From Nostoc sp. PCC 7524 (GTDB lineage Bacteria; Cyanobacteriota; Cyanobacteriia; Cyanobacteriales; Nostocaceae), in contig NC_019684.1 in NCBI RefSeq assembly GCF_000316645.1, positions 5,963,501 to 6,027,500 on the forward strand: a stretch of 64,000 bases of DNA, in the 5' to 3' direction. The notes below the pieces were generated by a model. The model had not been told where the DNA came from. It saw nothing but the letters and a program-made list of their open reading frames with translations, and made no database searches. Below are positions 28,401 through 35,935 of this stretch, piece after piece. Made by a program: the position numbers and the translations under genes. Within the stretch, counting starts at the first letter, position 1, and every line of letters begins with the position of its first letter.

Positions 28401-30166
28401 GAAATCAACGTCCATACATCCCGTCCCGTTTTAGTTTTGAAGCGGAAGTCATGCTGTTCCTGAATCCCCTGACGGCGACGTTCCAAATAAATATGGGCTT
28501 GTACTTGCGCTTCTGTATCCATGAAGTCAAACAGCGTTTTGCCTAGCATCTCGTCTATGGTGTAGCCCAGCATTTCGGACATACGTGGGTTAACGTAGCT
28601 AGTGCAGGTTTGGGTATCAATGATCCAAACCCCTTCCAGAGTCGTCTCAATAATCTTACGAAAGCGTTCCTCACTGGCTCTCAGAGCTGCTTCGGTGCGT
28701 TGGCGTTCTGCTAGTTCGGTTTGCACCTGTTGGTAAGCAGTAGCTTGCTGAATAGCGATCGCTAGTTGTACAGCAATTTCATCCAGCAAAGTCAGATCCG
28801 CCTCTTGCCAACAACGATACTCGGCACACTGATGACCAATCAACAAACCCCACAGTTGACCAGAGACTAAAATAGATACTACTAATTTAGCTTTTACCTG
28901 ATATTCCTCTAACAGGCTTAGGTAACACTCAGGATAGCCATAGGTATAGATATTATCGATGGCGATCATTTTCCCGTCCCGATACAGCACAGCCGCTTGG
29001 TAACGAAAACAGGGATCGTCAATCATATCGTGTAACGATGCTCTGCATCCCTCACCCACGGACTCTGCAACTACGATACCACTCCAATCCGACTGGAACT
29101 GATAGACCAACAGGCGATCGCACTGTAAAAACCCTCTCACTGCGGTCACAGCAGCATCTAAGACTTCTGACAGATTCAGGGAAGCGCGAATCTGGGTGGC
29201 AATTTGAGTCAGTAATTTTTCCCGTGCTACCTGCTTGTGTATCCGGCTGGTGCGTTCCTGCACCAATCGCTCTACCAATCCGTAGATTGCCATCGGGTTG
29301 AGTACACTCAATAACGATGTTTGGGTGACAATGCCCAGCAAATTACCCTCATTGTTGGTAATTACCACCTGATTGATTTGCCGCTCTTGCATTAACTGTT
29401 GAACCACCCACAAAGAGATGTCTGCATTCACAGACACCACGGGCATACTCATGATTGTCTCCGCTATGACGGTGACGAAATCTAGTTCCAAAGATAACAA
29501 CTGCACAATATGCCGTTCAGTAACAATACCAACAGGGATAAGGTGGGTAGCAGTATGATTCACAATGACCACCGAACTGACACGATGGGTGGAAATTAAC
29601 TGAGTGAGTTCGGCTAGCGTCGCAGTTGGTGGAGCATGAACCACAACCTGAGTCATGACATCGGCAGTGGTGATTAAATGTAACAGATCGAACGTGGTCA
29701 ACAGTTGCCGGAGGCTGTCATGGGTGAGCAATCCTACCACTCTGTCCTGTTCATCCACCAAGGGTAAATGACGGATGGGATGGTGCTGAAATAGACTTAG
29801 GGGAACAAAGATATCGGTGAAGTTTGCTGCCTTGAGGGTAATTACCGGGGAAGACATGATATCTGCGATCGCCACCTCTGCCAAATTTAACCCGGCAGCA
29901 CTCAGACGCACCAGATCCCGCTCTGTGACAATCCCTACTGGGCGATCATTTTCTATTACCAATACACAACTACGTCGCGTTTGGGATAGCTGTAGGTGAG
30001 ATGCAGGATCTATCTCACAGATAAAATTGCAAGTGCTACTGCCAGCACTCATCAGAGCAATGGCATCCACCACACAAGCATCTGGAGCGATCGTCAGAGG
30101 GTGAGGGACGATCGCCTTTGCCAGATCAGCTAATGTCAACACGGTTGCAGGGCTAAACATGAGCAA
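25445..30166 (-). CDS. CBS-GAF-multi-PAS hybrid histidine kinase with C-terminal receiver
   Basis: A 1573 aa cytoplasmic sensor. The order is four CBS motifs in two pairs (about 1-300), a CBCR-like GAF (about 320-480), five PAS/PAC units (about 505-1150), HisKA with FLANMSHELRTPLNAILG near 1165, HATPase (about 1275-1395, with GTGLGLALVKRIIE) and a receiver domain (about 1435-1555, with LILMDIQMPGVNG). The GAF has GHQC rather than Cys-His at the bilin site, so it probably lacks a covalent chromophore. CBS pairs often bind adenine nucleotides. It stands alone; the output partner is not in the window. Confidence 0.9.
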   Translation of the reverse strand: MLMFSPATVLTLADLAKAIVPHPLTIAPDACVVDAIALMSAGSSTCNFICEIDPASHLQLSQTRRSCVLVIENDRPVGIVTERDLVRLSAAGLNLAEVAIADIMSSPVITLKAANFTDIFVPLSLFQHHPIRHLPLVDEQDRVVGLLTHDSLRQLLTTFDLLHLITTADVMTQVVVHAPPTATLAELTQLISTHRVSSVVIVNHTATHLIPVGIVTERHIVQLLSLELDFVTVIAETIMSMPVVSVNADISLWVVQQLMQERQINQVVITNNEGNLLGIVTQTSLLSVLNPMAIYGLVERLVQERTSRIHKQVAREKLLTQIATQIRASLNLSEVLDAAVTAVRGFLQCDRLLVYQFQSDWSGIVVAESVGEGCRASLHDMIDDPCFRYQAAVLYRDGKMIAIDNIYTYGYPECYLSLLEEYQVKAKLVVSILVSGQLWGLLIGHQCAEYRCWQEADLTLLDEIAVQLAIAIQQATAYQQVQTELAERQRTEAALRASEERFRKIIETTLEGVWIIDTQTCTSYVNPRMSEMLGYTIDEMLGKTLFDFMDTEAQVQAHIYLERRRQGIQEQHDFRFKTKTGRDVWTLISTNPLYDDAGNYIGSLAMLTDISDRKVTESMLRQYERVVSATTDGIALLDCNYVYRLVNDVYLDRYEKSQEEIVGHSVEELLGKTVFETLVQPCLERCLTGEIQQHEAWLEYQNGARRFVRVTYSPYIEQDGKITGVVVSTHDLTAIKQAEEALEQLNQDLERRVQERTAALQASEERWQLALKGANDAIWDWDLKNHKIFFSSRWKQMRGFTDDEIGDSPDECLSRIYPDDYDRVMAAVDDHFGGRTEFFEVEYRTQRKDGSYMWVLDRAQALRDESGQVIRMSGSETDITQRKLAEAALRESERRYATLAAAAPVAIFRFDQPLNCVYVNDRWSEMTGRPKESALGKGWIASLHPDERDELLAQWSGELIQASPGDITLNHTEGRHLRPDGSINWYYVQVAQEIDAAGKVIGYIGTLTDITDRKRLEQEQNRLIAILEASTDYILIADLEGNVIWSNSSLKRMRGQDGNVASNQKKPIDYHPQWAVELLEQQAVPSAIANGSWLGENVLLDAQGEEIPVSQLLLAHKSPQGKVEFFSTIMRDMRVHKEYEQRLERTNAELLRATRLKDEFLANMSHELRTPLNAILGMSESLLEEVLGELNDRQQQAIATIERSGEHLLGLINDILEISKIEAGKLELDISTVAISQLCKSSLTFVRQQALKKQIQLHMSLPPHLGEIAVDERRIRQVLINLLTNAIKFTPIGGRVTLEAHYEPMELNLAERVPIIRSHGLLNLVPTPDNCPPGCGYYLCISVIDTGIGIAPADQAKLFQPFVQVDSSLNRKYEGTGLGLALVKRIIELHGGDVSLRSELNQGSCFTVRLPYTCQVADRPTLSLPLSSHSVAIAPPEVVAAPSSVHPPLILLAEDNEANVSTISSYLEAKGYRILVANNGEEAINLTQTHRPDLILMDIQMPGVNGLQAIEKIRQNHQLASIPIIALTALAMTGDREKCLASGATDYLAKPVQLKQLAATIQQLLLTNNTIQD

Positions 30167-30409
30167 AGTCTTGCTGCTTCAGCTAGGTATTTCTCTTTCT
30201 TGCGTTTTGCGTCAGTATATTGCGGTCAGCCTCAGAAATACCTATGCTACTTAATATTTATATATGACTTTTTTTGTTAAGTTAAAAGACTAGGATTATC
30301 ACGTAACGTTATTTGAGCAAAGCCAAAACATCTCTTAGCCAACCGGAACGCGCTCGACTAGAGACTATGTTTTGGCAAGAAGCTGTCAAACTTAGTCGAT
30401 ATAAAGATT

Positions 30410-30556
30410 CTGTCGTTAGGACACTAAGTTCTGTCGTTAGGACACAAGTTACTGTCGTTAGGACACAAGTTACTGTCGTTAGGACACAAGTTACTGTCGT
30501 TAGGATACAAGTTACTGTCGTTAGGATACAAGTTACTGTCGTTAGGACACTAAGTG
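30410..30556. repeat. Seven tandem copies of a 21-bp repeat
   Basis: Seven units of exactly 21 bases, each starting CTGTCGTTAGGA. Units 1 and 7 share ACACTAAGT ends, units 2-4 have ACACAAGTTA and units 5-6 have ATACAAGTTA, so the array seems to have grown by duplication of neighbouring units. It lies directly after the decayed Uma2 copy and upstream of the hybrid kinase gene. No unique spacers occur, so it is not a CRISPR array. A frame read through it gives TVVRTQV repeats and is thought to be spurious. Confidence 0.95.
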
Positions 30557-30571
30557 TAAAATCTCAGACTT

Positions 30572-31305
30572 CTGGTTCAACGCCGAGAGCGCAATTGAGC
30601 AATCAGGCGTTCATTTCTTTGACACTCCTGTTCGGCTCGTTGACGTTCCTATTCTGCTCTCTCTTCACCAGTAAACAACAAATTACCTTGCAAATCCCAC
30701 CAACGCAGCCACGGTAATTCCATATTCTGATATTCACCCTGCCAAATACCCAACTCAACACCTAATGGATGTATGGGATAATGACCGCGCTCATTTGCTG
30801 GTAATAATTGATATTGTCCATCAATTAAGTGATAAACTTCCACACTGGCTTTATTGACTTCATAAATTCCGTAAAAAGCTGGATGAATTACCTGCTCATA
30901 TATCCAAAATTTACCCTTCCAAGGAGTTTTGTCTCGTTCCTCCGTACCATCGCCAGAAACAAATTCTAAAGCAATTAATGGGGAAATAAACTCGCGCCAC
31001 AGCACATAAGACCGACGTGTTTGTCCATCCAGCAAGGGCGGTACATTTCCTACATAAAACCAATCCGGTGCTTCCGCGCCTTTTTCTGGGGGATCAGTCA
31101 TCCGCCAGTAAATACCGCTATCTTGACCTATGCAGTATTGTCCATCAGGATGGCGTTTTTGTAATACGGGTTTAATCGAGTCAGTGAGTAGAATGCTTTG
31201 GGGATGTTCCTGAAAGTTCTTCACGAAAGTACCATCGGACTCTGGTAGCTGCGTATGGTCGGGAAATGGGGTGAGGTCAGCGTCTAGATTGGTTGCAGAG
31301 GTCAT
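30572..31305 (-). pseudogene. Uma2-family (DUF820) gene, copy with a broken C-terminus
   Basis: A close paralogue of the gene at 21550-22314, on the same strand. The first 218 residues are intact and include the whole nuclease-like core. The coiled-coil tail is then broken twice: a TAG (30651-30649) replaces the CAG that follows RAE in the intact copy, and further on two bases of the GCGCGC run are missing, which would break the frame before LGVEPxV. Recognisable homology continues to about 30572. The core may still be made as a truncated protein (31305-30649). About 45 bases upstream of the start are also conserved between copies, so the promoter was duplicated too. Confidence 0.8.
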
Positions 31306-31434
31306 AAGATCACCTTTGCAGAGGGTAAGGGTTGTTTTTTAGTTTAGCAGTGAGAAGGGGAGGAGAGCGATGTATACGACCAGCTATAACTGTATATTGT
31401 TTTACAGTGACTACTTACTATAATACTTGTTTAA

Positions 31435-32388
31435 CTATTGTATTTTTGTTCCAATATATCCAATGATGATTTTACCAGGGCCTAACTCTGTAGAGAAATG
31501 AAGTCGCCAAGCCCCTGCGCCAGTCATTCTAAGATGCAAACTAAAAATGCGATCTTTACCATCAGGGCATTTAAAAGTTAGTTTCTGCACTAACTTGTGC
31601 AGCCTAGATTCGCTTTCTGGAGTTGCTTTACTGGCAATACCTTCTACATTAAAACCCCCTTCAGTCCAAGTTTTACAGTAGTTTTCTAATTCAAGCAACT
31701 TGTTTACAACCTGTGTAAGAATTGGAGTTCCATAATAAAGATTTTGGATTTGCTTACTGACATTTTCGCAAAACTCCAAACTAGGAAATAACTCATCTCT
31801 CCGATTCCAAAGATCCTCACCATCTATAACACCCAGGCGAATGCGGTTTTTGAACCATTCGGTGTGTTCTTCAACATGATTGCTACGACTAGTATGAACT
31901 ATATTGACAATCTCATCGATTACTACTCCATCTTCATCAATTGTTTGAGCTTCAATTGATAAAAAACTTCTATCCCAGCATTCTGCTGACATCAAACTTA
32001 CGGACATAGTGTCTAGGATATAAGCAACACCAAGACCAATTGCTGTTTCTCCCTGATACCAAAATTCCGATAAACCACAATTATTCTCGATATCTTTAAT
32101 ATCTACATTTGCAATATTTGTTGAGAAAGGATTTCCTGTTGCTAGTGTTCTAATAAAACCTCGTTCAACTTGATCTACTTCCTGATCATTAAGCCAACGA
32201 CGTAACGGATAATCAGGTGCAAGTATAGTTGTATGAAAATTATCTTTGGTGCGAAGATATACTTTTACACCCTGAGCTTTTATTGCTTTTATAGTTTGAA
32301 TAAAGTTTGACATCCAATAACGCGCTGTTTGCTGATCAGAAGCGGGATTTTTGAGAGACAGTTCATTTAATAATAAGTCAATCTCCAC
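31435..32388 (-). CDS. Unknown protein, third gene of the DUF262/DUF3696 cassette
   Basis: About 317 aa; I do not recognise the family. The N-terminal part (about 1-120) looks like a compact alpha/beta domain (VYLRTKDNFHTTIL, PLRRWLND). The C-terminal part ends in predicted beta-strands rich in hydrophobics (FSLHLRMTGAGAWRLHFSTEL, GKIIIGYIG), a strand pattern like small RelE-type toxins, which is only a suggestion. The GTG start at 32388 is chosen because GGGAG lies 7 bases before it and it begins 2 bases after the stop of the ATPase gene. An upstream ATG at 32436 would overlap that gene. Tight coupling suggests it is the effector or partner of the ATPase. Confidence 0.7.
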   Translation of the reverse strand: MEIDLLLNELSLKNPASDQQTARYWMSNFIQTIKAIKAQGVKVYLRTKDNFHTTILAPDYPLRRWLNDQEVDQVERGFIRTLATGNPFSTNIANVDIKDIENNCGLSEFWYQGETAIGLGVAYILDTMSVSLMSAECWDRSFLSIEAQTIDEDGVVIDEIVNIVHTSRSNHVEEHTEWFKNRIRLGVIDGEDLWNRRDELFPSLEFCENVSKQIQNLYYGTPILTQVVNKLLELENYCKTWTEGGFNVEGIASKATPESESRLHKLVQKLTFKCPDGKDRIFSLHLRMTGAGAWRLHFSTELGPGKIIIGYIGTKIQ

Positions 32389-32390
32389 TT

Positions 32391-33518
32391 TTATTCTCCC
32401 GCCGGTTCTAACAAAGCATCCAAGCTCTTTTCCCATTCATCAAAAAATCCATCAGGCCATCGGTCAATTCTACCGTTCCGATCAATACATGGTGATACTA
32501 CTTGTGTAACAGTTTGCTTTCTGCCCTCTTGTCGCCGAAAATAATGTAACTGAACATCATCAGGTTTAAGTTTTCCTCCATGAACAGCAAGACGAATACC
32601 ATTTAAAATATGATCACTATGAGTTTCTAATACTAATTGAACTCCACAACTAGCTGCAAGAGACAATAATTCACCCATTCTAACTTGTCCTTTAGGATGC
32701 AGATGTGCTTCTGGATTCTCAATAAGAATTATAGTACCAGGAGAAGATGCTAAAACTGCTACAATAATCGGTAATGTATAACTAATTCCAAATCCGACGT
32801 TCGTAGTACGATACGGGTTACTATCTCCATAAAAATACTGCAAACTCATCAAACCTATATCTGAGTTTGAGTTGATTCTAATTCTCGTACCAGGACTAAC
32901 TTCTCTCATCCATCCTTCAACCTGGCTACTCAGAGTATTTGATTTTGCCATTGGATGTCTTAGTTTACTTTGAAGAACATCTTTATCTTGATTAATTGCT
33001 AAAAAATGTGCGGTGTATTCACCTCTAGAACCTAGTTGTCCTAGTCGTCGGGCTTGATAATCTGACATATCGTAAGATGTTCTTGGGCCAAGACGTTCTG
33101 CTTGTAAATAGTGAAATCGCTTATTAAAAATGCTTTTTGATTTATAAACACCTGCATCAACTGATGATTGGTTATCTAGATTATTTAAGATGTCTGCTTC
33201 TGTTTTAATTGGGTCATAACTAAAATACCAAGTCCCTTTTTTCTCATCATTCCAAACAATTTCAAAACCAAGATAGTCCTCTTTAGCTCTTTCGCAGAAA
33301 GCATCTTTGGCAGTACCAATCTTTACTAATTCACCATTTAATGCTAAACCGATATTTGGTAATAATTCTTGTTGATAAGATTGACGCAACAACAATAACG
33401 ATTGCAGTACAGAAGATTTTCCTGTGCTATTTAGACCAGAAAGGAACGTAAGTGGTTTAAATCCAAGTAGCTGGCTTTCAAAAGCTTTATAATTTATCAA
33501 TTTCAGAGAGCTAATCAT
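32391..33518 (-). CDS. AAA/ABC-type ATPase with DUF3696
   Basis: A 375 aa SMC/OLD-like ATPase, second gene of the cassette. Walker A is GLNSTGKSS (28-36), a signature-like TTNVGFGISYTLP segment lies near 238-250, Walker B is IILIENPEAHLHP (263-275) and the His-switch is LETHSDHIL (297-305). The C-terminus GRIDRWPDGFFDEW (349-362) is typical of DUF3696. Such ATPases are common sensors or motors in antiphage systems and are usually coupled to a nuclease or toxin. Its ATG overlaps the stop of the DUF262 gene by four bases (ATGA), so the two are translationally coupled. No TOPRIM domain is present, unlike in true OLD nucleases. Confidence 0.88.
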   Translation of the reverse strand: MISSLKLINYKAFESQLLGFKPLTFLSGLNSTGKSSVLQSLLLLRQSYQQELLPNIGLALNGELVKIGTAKDAFCERAKEDYLGFEIVWNDEKKGTWYFSYDPIKTEADILNNLDNQSSVDAGVYKSKSIFNKRFHYLQAERLGPRTSYDMSDYQARRLGQLGSRGEYTAHFLAINQDKDVLQSKLRHPMAKSNTLSSQVEGWMREVSPGTRIRINSNSDIGLMSLQYFYGDSNPYRTTNVGFGISYTLPIIVAVLASSPGTIILIENPEAHLHPKGQVRMGELLSLAASCGVQLVLETHSDHILNGIRLAVHGGKLKPDDVQLHYFRRQEGRKQTVTQVVSPCIDRNGRIDRWPDGFFDEWEKSLDALLEPAGE

Positions 33519-34663
33519 GATAATACTTTTTTGATAATTTTCTCAACTGTTGCAAACCTATACTCTATTTTATTTTTTACTTGAGATATTGATACTAGAA
33601 AATCTGCATCATTATCAACATGATTAACAAAAATATTTATAAGTTTTTGTCTTCTATGTTTTAATATTTCAATTTCTTCTATGCTTAGACGGCTAAGATT
33701 TACAGACCAAACCTCAAACAAAGATTTATTGAGTGGGAATTTTCTTTTATTTTTATAAGATATTTTACGAAAAGCATTATTATCGAAAATTTCAAAGGCT
33801 GCAACCATAGCCTTTTTGAAATTTTCTTCTATTTTTATCACATCTTCATGATTAAGATTGTTAATTTTTGATAATGCCTTGCTAAAGAATGACTCTCTAG
33901 TTTCATCTTGATATTCTTTATAAGAAATTAAATAAAAAGCAAGAAAGCCTAGCACAAACTCCCTATCATCCATCCTCTTTTTCTTTGAATCACTGAGATT
34001 AACAACAAGTTGAAACTCTGAAAAAGAAGCTAATTTCGCAACCAATTTGATAGCTTGACCTGGATTCAAAGCATGACGTAATTCTTGATTAGAGAGAGGT
34101 ACTCCACCCGTATTAATCCGTTTAAATATATTATATTTTACTTCCAATGGTGTACCTTTCTCAATTAAAAATACTGTAACTTGAGTTTCTAGAATACGAC
34201 GTTGATATCTCCTTTCTAATTCATCATAAGTTTTATTATTAAGCTCCTTCAAGTATTCTAAACCAACTAATTTAAGTCTTGTTTTGTCACTTTTATCAAT
34301 TACAAATTGTTTGAGAGCAGACAATCTCTGTAATCCATCCACAACTACCCATTCATCTTCATTAGTAGCATCTATATAAAAAGCAGGCAATGGAATTCTA
34401 ATTAAAATAGATTCTATCAATTTACTTTTTGCTTCTGGAGTCCATATATTTGCTTGTCTTTGGAAGTCGGGTGCTAAATCAAGTGCTGCTTCATCAATTC
34501 TTCTCAATAATTGCTCAATAGTTGGCTCTCTAGTAACAATGTTAATTTTTTCAGGATCATACTGAAAGGTAAATTTTTCCTCTAGTTCTTCATCATTATC
34601 TTCATCATCATCTAAAGTTTCTTCATTTGCTAATTCTAATCTGTAGTTATTTAAATCGGTCAC
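33515..34663 (-). CDS. DUF262 (GmrSD-N/ParB-like) protein
   Basis: A 382 aa protein with an N-terminal DUF262 domain: PDFQRQ (65-70), VVDGLQRLSAL (107-117) and FKRINTGG (180-187). DUF262 domains resemble ParB-type nucleotidases and form the N-terminus of the type IV restriction enzyme GmrS/GmrD; here the DUF1524 HNH nuclease part is absent. Residues 14-31 are very acidic. The start is a GTG with AAGGAGT placed 7 bases before it, which decides the start well. A hairpin lies just upstream. First gene of a three-gene unit; AT-richer than the surrounding housekeeping genes, as often seen for transferred defence modules. Confidence 0.85.
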   Translation of the reverse strand: MTDLNNYRLELANEETLDDDEDNDEELEEKFTFQYDPEKINIVTREPTIEQLLRRIDEAALDLAPDFQRQANIWTPEAKSKLIESILIRIPLPAFYIDATNEDEWVVVDGLQRLSALKQFVIDKSDKTRLKLVGLEYLKELNNKTYDELERRYQRRILETQVTVFLIEKGTPLEVKYNIFKRINTGGVPLSNQELRHALNPGQAIKLVAKLASFSEFQLVVNLSDSKKKRMDDREFVLGFLAFYLISYKEYQDETRESFFSKALSKINNLNHEDVIKIEENFKKAMVAAFEIFDNNAFRKISYKNKRKFPLNKSLFEVWSVNLSRLSIEEIEILKHRRQKLINIFVNHVDNDADFLVSISQVKNKIEYRFATVEKIIKKVLS

Positions 34664-34670
34664 AGTAATT

Positions 34671-34699
34671 ACTCCTTAGTGTTAAGACTGTTACACTAA
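34671..34699 (-). promoter_or_regulatory. Inverted repeat abutting the ribosome-binding site of the DUF262 gene
   Basis: On the minus strand TTAGTGT and ACACTAA form perfect 7-base arms (34699-34693 and 34682-34676) around a 10-base loop, and the second arm runs into the AAGGAGT Shine-Dalgarno site (34677-34671) of the GTG start at 34663. As DNA this could be a repressor site; as RNA, a hairpin that partly hides the ribosome site. Either would limit expression of the cassette. Confidence 0.6.
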
Positions 34700-34782
34700 A
34701 TGACTAGTTATGCCTGGGGTGACTATATTATTAAATAGAGCTTGTTGAGGAAGCTATTTCAATCCTACTATTTTCTCAATTT

Positions 34783-34810
34783 ATAGAGACGCAAAATTTT
34801 GCGCCTCTAT
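34783..34810 (-). terminator. Hairpin downstream of the MTHFR gene
   Basis: A 28-base near-perfect palindrome (ATAGAG.CGCAAAATTTTGCG.CTCTAT, one mismatch) starts 21 bases after the stop of the methylenetetrahydrofolate reductase gene. It has no T-run on the minus strand. AGAGACGCAAAATTTTGCGTCTCT-type palindromes are dispersed in cyanobacterial genomes, so this may be a mobile repeat now acting as a transcript end. Confidence 0.5.
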
Positions 34811-34830
34811 CTAGATAGTCTATTACTAAC

Positions 34831-35766
34831 CTACTTCGCTAACACCTGATTAACTGGTGTAACTCCAGCTAAATCTAAGATTTTGGGAATCAAATCTTCC
34901 CGCTTCACCGCCATCATGTGGACACCATGACATAATTGCCTTGCAATCTGCACTTGCTCGCCAGCAATTTTTACACCTTCTTCTAAGGGGTGTTTGGCTT
35001 TTGCTAACCTATCAATAATGTGTTCAGGTATATTTACACCCGGAACGCATTTATTAATAAATTGAGCATTTTTCGCTGATTTCAACAGAAAAATTCCCGC
35101 TAAAATCGGTTTATTATGGACGGATGCTATCTTATCCATGAATTTTTCTAGTCTTTCAAAATCAGTAATTAGCTGACTTTGGAAAAATTGCGCGCCCGCT
35201 TCAATTTTACGTTCAAAGCGACTTTGCAAACCTGACCAACTGTCAGATTGAGGATCTACAGCTGCACCTGCAAATAAATCTGTTGCACCATCAGTTAAAG
35301 GTTTATCATGGCTATCGACACCTTGATTCATGTTCCGAATCAGTTGTAGTAGTCGCACAGCTTCCAAATCAAATACAGCTTTGGCTTCAGGATGATCACC
35401 TGCTTTTACTGGGTCGCCAGTTAAAGCTAAGATGTTACGAATTCCTAAAGCGTGCGCGCCCATGAGGTCGGCTTGTATACCAATACGGTTGCGATCGCGG
35501 CAAGCCATCTGACAAATTGGTTCAATCCCATGTTGCAACAAAATCGCTGATGCTACCAACGAAGACATCCGTAACACAGCACGGCTACCATCGGTAATAT
35601 TGACAGCATGAACCCTCCCCTTAAGGGTCGCCGCCATTTCAATCATGTGTGTGGGATTTCCCCCTTTTGGTGGTGCTACCTCGGCGGTAACTAAAAATTC
35701 ACCTGCTTGCGCGGATTTACGGAAATTATTCAATGTACTGTAATTGCAGCTATGGCTATGTTCCAT
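34831..35766 (-). CDS. metF: Methylenetetrahydrofolate reductase-family protein
   Basis: TIM-barrel flavoprotein of about 311 aa in the MetF family (reduction of 5,10-methylene-THF to 5-methyl-THF for methionine synthesis). It has the expected TAEVAPPKG (with the catalytic Glu), HAVNITDGSRA, QMACRDRNRIGIQADLMGAHALGIRNILALTGD and AGAQFFQSQLI segments. It lacks a C-terminal regulatory domain, as usual in bacteria. The first good in-frame ATG is at 35766; a GTG at 35808 overlaps an AAGGAG run and is less likely, though that run's placement is odd. It lies beside trpS and 1.5 kb from the Hdr-like operon. Confidence 0.85.
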   Translation of the reverse strand: MEHSHSCNYSTLNNFRKSAQAGEFLVTAEVAPPKGGNPTHMIEMAATLKGRVHAVNITDGSRAVLRMSSLVASAILLQHGIEPICQMACRDRNRIGIQADLMGAHALGIRNILALTGDPVKAGDHPEAKAVFDLEAVRLLQLIRNMNQGVDSHDKPLTDGATDLFAGAAVDPQSDSWSGLQSRFERKIEAGAQFFQSQLITDFERLEKFMDKIASVHNKPILAGIFLLKSAKNAQFINKCVPGVNIPEHIIDRLAKAKHPLEEGVKIAGEQVQIARQLCHGVHMMAVKREDLIPKILDLAGVTPVNQVLAK

Positions 35767-35824
35767 AACGTTGATAATTGGGTTCTCTTTAAGGGTATTA
35801 TGAATCACTCCTTAAAGAGAAGTC

Positions 35825-35932
35825 TGGGGACTGGGAGGCAGGGGGCAGGGAGCAGGGAGCAGGGGGAGAAAATCCCATACCCAATGCCCAATGCCCAATG
35901 CCCAATGCCCAATGCCCAATGCCCAATGCCCA
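35825..35932. repeat. STRR heptamer array (CCAATGC x 7) and GGGGCAG-type repeats
   Basis: Seven perfect tandem CCAATGC units at 35881-35929, preceded by CAGGGGG/CAGGGAG units at about 35838-35867. The array lies between the metF start and the trpS stop, both minus-strand genes, and so falls in the trpS-metF spacer. Confidence 0.9.
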
Positions 35933-35935
35933 AAT

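Noticed and set aside
30410..30556. Possible CRISPR array
   Set aside because: Repeats are directly joined 21-base units without unique spacers, and no cas gene is in the window.
30313..30717. 134-codon plus-strand frame with VVRTQVT repeats
   Set aside because: It begins at a TTG, consists largely of the translated 21-bp tandem repeat, and its end is antisense to the Uma2-family copy. No sign of a real protein.
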